Source of the DNA: Oscillospiraceae bacterium
GTDB lineage: Bacteria > Bacillota_A > Clostridia > Oscillospirales > JAAYXM01
Length of the DNA stretch: 12,319 nt
Direction of reading: 5' to 3'
NCBI GenBank assembly: GCA_017408185.1
Contig: JAFQVE010000343.1
Location: 1 to 12,319 of the forward strand
A program made the position numbers and the translations under genes. The notes under the pieces are model-generated. The model was not told the DNA's origin, ran no database searches, and saw only the letters and a list, made by a program, of their open reading frames with translations. Of the stretch, positions 8,001 to 12,319 are shown one piece after another; within the stretch, counting starts at the first letter, position 1, and each line of letters begins with the position of its first letter.

Positions 8001-11000
8001 TTTCGTTGTTGTCACCGATGTTTGCATACTGGTTATTAAGCGAAACTTTATTCATATATGGCATAAACATCTTGGCAAATTTCGGATGCTCGAAAAGTGC
8101 AAGCTTTTCACTGCCTTTATATGCCGTGAGATAGTCCGCAATTCCGTTTACGGAGTTTATCCACATTCCGTTATAGTTTTCAGAGGTTTCATTTCCCATA
8201 CCGTCACGGCAGACATCATTTACAATTCTTGCAAGAACATTGCCGCCCGTACCATTTGAACCGGTGCGGTACATCCACTTAATCATTTCAGTTGTTTCCG
8301 GTTCACGGTCAAGTGCGACAGCGGCAGCAGTAACCGCAGTCTGACCGAGTGCAAAGTTTCCTTCGATAAGACGTTCCTGAGCTGCTCTGTATATTTCAAG
8401 CAGAATCCCGTTTTCCCAGTTATTCCATATTTTTTCGGAGCTTGATTTTGTATTTTCAAGCCCCATCCTCTCCGCTTCGGAGCTGAGGAAGGATATTACC
8501 TGGGAATCGCGAGTCATGGGGTACAGAATATCACAGGCATTGGCAATTGTTTCTGCGTGGGTAGCGTCGGATATATGACCGACAAGCTTTCCGAGAGAGC
8601 TGTCGCCGTCCGCGCCCCAGAAAATATATCTGTCCTTGTTCTGCAATCTGAAATCAAAGCTTGGGTAAACATCGGCAAATCGGTCAAGGAGAATCGCGCC
8701 GGCTCTGCCGTACTTTTCATCTCCGGTATAAAGATACGCATTGGCAAGAGCATCTATTGCATGTACAGCATCTGTTCTTGTTATATAGTAATAGTTTGCA
8801 ATATATGCATGACGCTCCTCAATGCCGTTCTGCGCATCTCCCATATAGTTATTTCCGTTTTCATCCTTCGGCAGATAGCCCCAGCTGTCGTCAACGCCCC
8901 AGCCTTCTACCGTTTCACCCGGACGAAGCCCCTCACCGCCGTTGAGGCTTGTCACTTTCAGGCTTCCGTCCTCTTTTTTCTCTCCGATTTCCGGATAAAG
9001 AACGTTTTTCAGGTATCCGTAGCCCTGGTCAGCATAGCCTGATTTTGCATATTCCTCGGCAAACAGCTCTTTATGCTTTTCATATGCTTTCTCAAGGTCA
9101 AAATATCCCTGCTTATCAACGCCAAGCTCAAAGAATTTATCAAACTCGTTTGATGGGAAAAGGCGCTTACAGTCCGGACACTGAATCTTCCACGGACGTG
9201 AGAGAGCGTTAATCGTCCAGCCGTAAGAGCCGCCGGTACCGTATTTTCCTTCAACGTCCGCACCGCAATAGCGGCAGATGTTAAACTTCAGGTCATTGTA
9301 CTGTGACGCAAGACGCGAACGCGGAATTCCCTCGCCGTAAATTCCCGCATATATCTGCATATAGTTACCGATATACCTGTCACCGGAAGCAACTGCAGAT
9401 TTTTTGATATCCTTTGCCCATGAATATTCTGCTATGTTTTTCTGAGCATTTTCGCGTTTTTCGTAAGTGTAATATGTCGGCTCGGATTTGCCGGTATGCA
9501 GGACTGTTGTGACAAAAGCAGAAACTTCTATGCTCTTTCTGCGGAACTCTGTCTGTGCCGTTACTTCGCATTCACCCTCAAGAAGACCTGTAATCATACC
9601 AAGCTCATCAATGCTTACAAATCCATCGGGAACACTTCCGAATGTTATGGTTTCACTCGGAACGGTTATTCTGTTTCCGCTGTTCATTACGGCAGTGAGC
9701 TTTGTTACCGCCTTTTCGCGGACGAAAAGCGTTTCCGGAACATCCCATTCCACCTCGCGCACACCTGTATCATCGTATGCTTCAAGATTAAGCTGTCCTT
9801 CAGATTTCTTTCCTGAAATATCTGCCGAAACTGAAATAACGCCTGCACCGTCGCCTATCGCCGTTATAAGACCGTTTGCATCTGCCGTAAACACGTCATC
9901 ATTCCTTGAACGGAACTTTTTGTTCGTTATCACAGCGACAGGTTCTTCACCATCGGTGCGGTATGCACACACGTCTGCCGTAACGGTTGCCGGGTCGTTT
10001 ACATCCGTATAGGGAAGATACGAGGTTTCAACCTTTGCGACGTAGTATTCCGTTGCCTCATTATCTTGCGGCACAGTTGCGCCGAGAAGATATTTTTCCT
10101 CGCCGCTTACAAGTCCAAAGCTTCCGACAGAACCGAAAATCTGGTTCTTGTTCTCTCCTTCGACTCTGTCTGTTGCCGTGAATGTGAATACATAATAGCC
10201 TGGCTCGGTTATTCTTATATTTTCTACGATATTAGGTTTGGTAACCAAAACATTGAAGTCATTCGGGTCATACGGAACGGTTGCATCATAACAACTGTAT
10301 GCACCGACATATGCGCTCTTGGGAGTGATGCCTGCAAGCTTTGTGAGATCTACGCCCGAAAGCTCCTCGCGCTTTGCAACATATACATCAATTTCCAAGG
10401 CGGAATCCGATGCGGCGTTCCACATTTCCATATCATACAGTCCGCGCTCGGGAACAAAAACCTCGATAGCAATAAACGCCGTATCGCGTATTCTAAGATT
10501 TTTATTTTTGTATTTTAGAATTTCCCACGCTTCACCCGTATACGATGCTCCGACCGGCGCATAAAGACCGTCTGTTATTGTGTAATCAATTTCGGAGAAA
10601 AGCTTTCCGCTTCCCTGCGTAAATCCAAGATCCTGCATATCGCCGCCGAAATCATAGAAAGTGCGCATACCGGCAGGCTTTATGAGAGAGGTGTATTGCA
10701 CCGTAGCACTCTTTTCCTCGCCTTTTCTCTTGACGGTCACACTAAGTGTAACCTCACCTGCAGCAATGTCTGTTATCTTTCCGTCGGCATCTACTTTTAC
10801 AATATCTTCATCCGAGCTTTTAAAGGTAACCTCATCGCCGGAAAAGTCAGTCCATACTTCACCGTTTGACATCTTTGCCTGCGGATAAAGCTTTCCGCCG
10901 GAAATCCCCGCAAGCTCAAGACTCATTATCGCCGCGCCGCTGCCGTCGCCGGAAATGAGCGTAAACGTTCCGCTCGAACCGCGAACCGCGCCTGATTCTA

Positions 11001-12319
11001 TCTCATTTGTTCTGTTCTGGAACTTTATCGTATGCTCACCCTCGGAGATATTGAACACCGCCGTATCGCCGAGCGTTCCGTCACTCTTGACGGTTTTTGC
11101 AACACTGTTTGTGTTTTTTCCGCCAAAAAAGTTTGCGCTCGTTCCATAGCAACTATAACTTCCCACGCGGACATCATCAATATATACATCCACATATCCG
11201 CCGTTTTTTGCAACATCGTGGTTCATGGTAAGCGTATAATCTCCGGTTTTCGGAACGTTGATTTTATAAGAAACCCAACCGCCCGCATTGTTCATTGAAA
11301 TGGTTCTTATACCGGCAGTTGTTGTATACTCTGCACCCCACAAGGTTCCATTAACTATGGCGCTCGCGCCGGCATACTGGAAGAAACCGTCCGTATGTGT
11401 GTACTTCACATCCGACATATGCATAGCCGAGCCTTTTTTCATATCATACTTTGCCATTATACCGCCGACGTCGTATTTTACTGTTATACCGCCATCGGAA
11501 ACGTAATAGCTGCTCTTCGCAGTCGCAGTGTATCCGTCATATGAAACAGTTGCCATGATATTGCAGATTCCGGTACCTACCTCGGTAATCTCACCGGTCA
11601 CGGAATCTATAGAAACGATGTTGGGATCAGAGCTTTCATACGTAACCACAGCACCTTTTGATGCAATATCTGAAATTTCCGTGCCATCAGACATAATTCC
11701 CGTAACGGTTGCCTTTTTGTCCGCAAGTCCGCCTATGCGCGCACCCATAAGCACCCTTCCGCTTCCCGAAACAAGGCTGAAGCTTCCTACCGTAGCACGG
11801 TAACCATTCGGGACATAGAACGTTATAACGTGCTTTCCGGCAATCTTTATATCAAGCTCTGCCGCTTCGGAGGTAAAGGCGTTTGCATCTTGTTCCGCTG
11901 TCTTAAACACTGTAGCCCCGCGCCGTATCTTGTTAAAGAAGGAGCTTTCGTTTGCATCGTAGCAGTCATATCCGCCGACGAGCGTCCCGCCCGTGGGAGA
12001 GTATGTTGATGCGCTGTATTCTCCCTCTGCGTGGTAGATGTGTATAATGCCGACATCTTTGTTTCTGTAGCTGTAATCCACCAGCATTTTATATTTTCCC
12101 GCAACAGGAACGTTTATTTCAAACGCCACATAGCGCCCCTGACGGAGTCCAAGCGTGCCCGGTAGGTAATAAACAAAGTTCTGGTCAGGTGTTACCGAGC
12201 TTGCGCTTACAAGGTCATAAAAGCCTGCCGTTGTGTCATAATCAATAACATCAAGCAGCGGCCCGGTTGCCGTTCCTGCTTTGATTGCGTTGCCTGAATT
12301 ATAGTTAATCCCAAGGCGC
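5023..12319 (-). CDS. Giant SLH-anchored heparinase II/III-like polysaccharide lyase with CBM-like and Ig-like modules, N-terminus outside window
   Basis: The frame is open from the right edge to TGA at 5025-5023, giving 2,431 visible residues (numbered here from the codon 12318-12316). The signal peptide must lie outside. Order: three CBM-like sandwich plus Ig-like units (about 1-852), a fourth Ig-like domain (853-937), and the lyase (about 938-2067). The lyase has an all-alpha toroid part, with DG...E-N-Y-N-G-M-W around Tyr1382, and a heparinase II/III beta-sandwich carrying GHGHTD (His1553, His1555, Asp1557) and SHNTVVVDD (His1596, Asn1597). A Cys4 motif sits at 1015/1018/1047/1050 and an EF-hand-type loop at 1984-1995. 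A putative Ig domain (2069-2157), a low-complexity linker (2158-2250) and three SLH domains (2251-2431) follow. Heparinase II/III enzymes cleave uronate-containing polysaccharides by beta-elimination, using His/Tyr residues of the kinds seen here. The protein should be exported and bound to the cell wall through SLH. It leads the dehydrogenase gene in one transcript; its promoter is outside the window. Lyase fold and SLH are firm, substrate unknown. Confidence 0.88.
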   Translation of the reverse strand, partial: RLGINYNSGNAIKAGTATGPLLDVIDYDTTAGFYDLVSASSVTPDQNFVYYLPGTLGLRQGRYVAFEINVPVAGKYKMLVDYSYRNKDVGIIHIYHAEGEYSASTYSPTGGTLVGGYDCYDANESSFFNKIRRGATVFKTAEQDANAFTSEAAELDIKIAGKHVITFYVPNGYRATVGSFSLVSGSGRVLMGARIGGLADKKATVTGIMSDGTEISDIASKGAVVTYESSDPNIVSIDSVTGEITEVGTGICNIMATVSYDGYTATAKSSYYVSDGGITVKYDVGGIMAKYDMKKGSAMHMSDVKYTHTDGFFQYAGASAIVNGTLWGAEYTTTAGIRTISMNNAGGWVSYKINVPKTGDYTLTMNHDVAKNGGYVDVYIDDVRVGSYSCYGTSANFFGGKNTNSVAKTVKSDGTLGDTAVFNISEGEHTIKFQNRTNEIESGAVRGSSGTFTLISGDGSGAAIMSLELAGISGGKLYPQAKMSNGEVWTDFSGDEVTFKSSDEDIVKVDADGKITDIAAGEVTLSVTVKRKGEEKSATVQYTSLIKPAGMRTFYDFGGDMQDLGFTQGSGKLFSEIDYTITDGLYAPVGASYTGEAWEILKYKNKNLRIRDTAFIAIEVFVPERGLYDMEMWNAASDSALEIDVYVAKREELSGVDLTKLAGITPKSAYVGAYSCYDATVPYDPNDFNVLVTKPNIVENIRITEPGYYVFTFTATDRVEGENKNQIFGSVGSFGLVSGEEKYLLGATVPQDNEATEYYVAKVETSYLPYTDVNDPATVTADVCAYRTDGEEPVAVITNKKFRSRNDDVFTADANGLITAIGDGAGVISVSADISGKKSEGQLNLEAYDDTGVREVEWDVPETLFVREKAVTKLTAVMNSGNRITVPSETITFGSVPDGFVSIDELGMITGLLEGECEVTAQTEFRRKSIEVSAFVTTVLHTGKSEPTYYTYEKRENAQKNIAEYSWAKDIKKSAVASGDRYIGNYMQIYAGIYGEGIPRSRLASQYNDLKFNICRYCGADVEGKYGTGGSYGWTINALSRPWKIQCPDCKRLFPSNEFDKFFELGVDKQGYFDLEKAYEKHKELFAEEYAKSGYADQGYGYLKNVLYPEIGEKKEDGSLKVTSLNGGEGLRPGETVEGWGVDDSWGYLPKDENGNNYMGDAQNGIEERHAYIANYYYITRTDAVHAIDALANAYLYTGDEKYGRAGAILLDRFADVYPSFDFRLQNKDRYIFWGADGDSSLGKLVGHISDATHAETIANACDILYPMTRDSQVISFLSSEAERMGLENTKSSSEKIWNNWENGILLEIYRAAQERLIEGNFALGQTAVTAAAVALDREPETTEMIKWMYRTGSNGTGGNVLARIVNDVCRDGMGNETSENYNGMWINSVNGIADYLTAYKGSEKLALFEHPKFAKMFMPYMNKVSLNNQYANIGDNNETAELNFNVSLSTFVNGFKNLKNTVFAKDLAQFIYLRNGFSTNGLKYGIFDEDPEIIQDEVEALVEKNPEQKSAMMAGYGFAILRDGNNYSSASSATDVNNLRDFWMYFGKTDGHGHTDMLNIGVDAYGLNLSPDLGYPAMTGTDPERYQWVSATISHNTVVVDDVNSARALSNADPLHFDDSGYVKLIDVDAARYYSQTDIYRRTLVSVKVDDNISYGVDFFRVKGGNRHTFSFHGQAEDAYPVENIDFTTVRDENGRYLSGKQVDENGNYTGTYVHNTGPDGVTYYGIDVPYEDFTTGEWMTFTNEVQHDPWTQNLWFYDTYFPRGYTWLNKVRRDRFMENNRFAVEFDIKDYRKTIKDSKGIKLRLTQINDFVPDEVAFAGGRVPVKPQNAMMPATLDYMFVQRESKDGSPLDSMFMSVIEPYKGTRYIESIDEVSVEGDVPENGMVRAVKVTHTGGERTDYIVYATDNSKMYTVDGKFSFRGFVGVCSYNKAGAVIYRYVCDGDNITEDTETEDDKRKGAYYGTVMGFDKELTFGDFENWIDVDFDGEVSIDDIKGRWINIENDGTQNAAYHIEDAERIDEDTVRLHIGSTTLVRSFKDAKNNDAGYIYNIDKEQRFVIPSSFVENASPVFDAVSDKITTSAGSSVSVKVNAQSPKGLAMTYKAATLPRGASFNEQTATVTWKPDASQIGENHVAVTAYDSEGRESTVHFTITVYGSTTGSSQPDKTEDKKPGAEVETGQNPSNTPSDNSGTDAPTGGGGGGGGGASPTDKPENTQPDDGEDEEGNGEDTNEKDDTENAPEVSGETDSIRFADLTNHAWASDAINALAEGSVIRGTSATTFSPAANITRADFALLLVRAFGFASDNTENFADVNAGEYFAPELAIARNSGIVDGIGENKFAPRNSITRQDMMVIIYRAIEKLKVELGENTEPEYDDFVAVADYAKEAVSALIATGLVNGKSGRIAPSDYTTRAEVAVLIKRILDYTANK
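5026..5566 (-). repeat. Three SLH (S-layer homology) domains at the C-terminus of the giant lyase
   Basis: Residues 2251-2431. SLH1 (about 5414-5566) begins FADLTNHAWASDAINALAE and has ITRAD. SLH2 (about 5230-5388) begins FADVNAGEYFAPELAIAR and has ITRQD. SLH3 (about 5038-5193) has AKEAVSALIATGLVNG and TTRAE. The ITRAE-like motif binds pyruvylated secondary wall polymer in characterised proteins. SLH3 lacks the usual F-x-D opening (it reads DDFVAVADYAKEAV) but keeps the motif. The repeats hold the enzyme at the cell surface. Confidence 0.95.
5560..5596. repeat. Two adjacent inverted repeats at the linker/SLH junction
   Basis: GAAACGGATA (5560-5569) and TATCCGTTTC (5571-5580) are exact complements with a 1-nt centre. 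Immediately next, ACCCGA (5581-5586) and TCGGGT (5591-5596) form a second hairpin with loop TACC. Both lie inside the giant coding sequence, exactly where the linker meets SLH1. They may be chance or a recombination scar. Confidence 0.5.
5567..5847 (-). other. Low-complexity wall-spanning linker of the giant lyase
   Basis: Residues 2158-2250 are rich in Gly, Pro, Thr, Ser, Asp and Glu, with a run of nine glycines encoded at 5698-5724 by mixed GGN codons, followed by a strongly acidic part (D/E/N-rich, about 5580-5670). Such linkers usually pass through the wall and set the distance between catalytic part and anchor. The mixed codon use argues against recent slippage expansion. Confidence 0.85.
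5848..6114 (-). other. Putative Ig (He_PIG/cadherin-like) domain in the giant lyase
   Basis: Residues 2069-2157. It opens with SPVFDAVSDKITTSAGSSV and has LAMTYKAATLPRGASFNEQT, VTWKPDASQIGENHVAVTA and a final strand HFTITVYG. This is the standard pattern of putative Ig domains used as spacers in secreted bacterial enzymes; it links the lyase to the linker. Confidence 0.8.
6334..6369 (-). other. EF-hand / dockerin-type calcium loop in the lyase C-terminal region
   Basis: Residues 1984-1995 read DVDFDGEVSIDD, matching the canonical 12-residue loop with D at 1, 3 and 5, G at 6, a hydrophobic residue at 8, S at 9 and D at 12. Only one such loop is visible here, whereas dockerins carry two, so a structural calcium site is more likely than cohesin binding. 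Confidence 0.6.
9169..9276 (-). other. Four-cysteine zinc-ribbon-like motif in the lyase N-terminal part
   Basis: CRYC (9276-9265) and CPDC (9180-9169) encode Cys1015/1018 and Cys1047/1050, i.e. CX2C-X28-CX2C, followed by KRLFPSNEFDKF. The spacing and the Cys-Pro-x-Cys knuckle resemble a rubredoxin-knuckle zinc ribbon inserted before the toroid. Confidence 0.7.
9508..9762 (-). other. Fourth Ig-like (Big_2-type) domain before the lyase
   Basis: Residues 853-937: VREVEWDVPETLFVREKAV, then FGSVPDGFVSIDELGMITGL and EGECEVTAQTEF. The phrase VSID-x-x-GMITGL-x-EG matches the Big_2 core also seen as VSIDSVTGEITEVGTG and VKVDADGKITDIAAG in the upstream units. It has no sandwich partner of its own and bridges to the lyase. 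Confidence 0.75.
9763..10668 (-). repeat. Tandem unit C: CBM-like sandwich plus Ig-like domain
   Basis: Residues 551-852. Shares with units A and B the signatures IDYTITDGLYAPVGAS, FVPERGLYDMEMW, YVGAYSCYDAT (Cys676) and GSFGLVSG (732-739), then an Ig-like segment with FTADANGLITAIGDGAG. This unit is longer, with insertions before the YSCY motif and in its Ig part. Confidence 0.75.
10669..11487 (-). repeat. Tandem unit B: CBM-like sandwich plus Big_2 domain
   Basis: Residues 278-550. Signatures: VKYTHTDGFFQYAGAS, NVPKTGDYTLTMNHD, VDVYIDDVRVGSYSCYGTS (Cys390), GTFTLISG (450-457), then Big_2 with VKVDADGKITDIAAGEVTLS. The VDVYIDD and VP-x-x-G-x-Y phrases are typical of CBM6/35-type sandwiches; binding is inferred. 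Confidence 0.78.
11488..12318 (-). repeat. Tandem unit A: CBM-like sandwich plus Big_2 domain, first visible unit
   Basis: Residues 1-277. Signatures: IDYDTTAGFYDLVSAS, NVPVAGKYKMLVDYS, LVGGYDCYDAN (Cys119), GSFSLVSG (178-185), then Big_2 with VSIDSVTGEITEVGTG. Alignment with units B and C places its beginning close to the window edge, so more modules and the signal peptide lie outside. Confidence 0.75.

Larger units (their letters stand above)
6118..9507 (-). other. Heparinase II/III-like lyase region (alpha toroid plus beta-sandwich)
   Basis: Residues 938-2067. The N-terminal part (about 945-1480) is helical, with YYYITRTDAVHAIDALANAY near 1177, KIWNNWENG (Asn1300, Trp1301) and NETSENYNGMW (Tyr1382). 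The beta part contains GYGFAILRDG (about 1515), GKTDGHGHTDMLNIG (His1553/His1555), DLGYPA and SHNTVVVDD (His1596), all in the order seen in heparinase II/III-like lyases. A further beta-rich stretch (about 1750-2067) completes the region. Tyr1382 and a toroid residue such as Asn1300 are my candidates for catalytic partners; this is inference by motif order, not alignment. Confidence 0.82.

Noticed and set aside
12127..12129. GTG at 12129-12127 as the start of the giant protein
   Set aside because: The frame continues open to the window edge for 63 more codons, and those residues align with the other tandem units (IDYDTTAGFY-type signature). The codon is an internal Val.

Overview
The window looks like part of a carbohydrate-utilisation locus from a Gram-positive, SLH-type member of the Clostridia, plausibly a gut or rumen organism. 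The main evidence is a giant secreted enzyme ending in three S-layer homology (SLH) domains, a wall anchor typical of Firmicutes with pyruvylated secondary wall polymers. Strong GGAGG-type ribosome binding sites, SigA-like promoters and an AT-rich intergenic region on a moderate-GC background fit this. The species cannot be named from the sequence.

Layout from left to right. (1) A leftward pair: an AGE-family sugar 2-epimerase (1-836, C-terminus outside the window) sits just downstream of, and is translationally coupled to, a 617-residue TIM-barrel protein with glycoside-hydrolase-like architecture (839-2692). (2) A 186-bp intergenic region (2693-2878) holds two divergent promoters and a perfect 9+9 bp dyad over the -35 of the rightward one. 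(3) A rightward gene for a leaderless pectate-lyase-superfamily/GH28-like beta-helix protein (2879-3967) ends in a strong hairpin terminator (3980-4018). (4) A leftward pair converges on that hairpin: a D-isomer-specific 2-hydroxyacid dehydrogenase (4017-5009) lies 13 nt downstream of a huge surface enzyme (5023 to beyond 12319; 2,431 residues visible, N-terminus missing).

The giant protein contains, in order, three tandem units of a CBM-like beta-sandwich plus an Ig-like domain, a fourth Ig-like domain, a heparinase II/III-like polysaccharide lyase with an embedded four-cysteine zinc-ribbon-like motif, a long beta-rich region with one EF-hand/dockerin-type loop, a putative Ig domain, a Gly/Asp/Glu/Pro-rich linker and three SLH domains.

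Working model (inference): the wall-anchored lyase cuts a uronic-acid-containing polysaccharide outside the cell. Oligosaccharides are imported by a system not in the window. The leaderless TIM-barrel and beta-helix proteins trim them in the cytoplasm, and the epimerase and 2-hydroxyacid dehydrogenase rearrange or reduce the released sugars or keto acids. The substrate cannot be read from the sequence. No RNA genes, CRISPR arrays, insertion sequences or transporters are visible, and no stretch over 300 bp lacks a gene.
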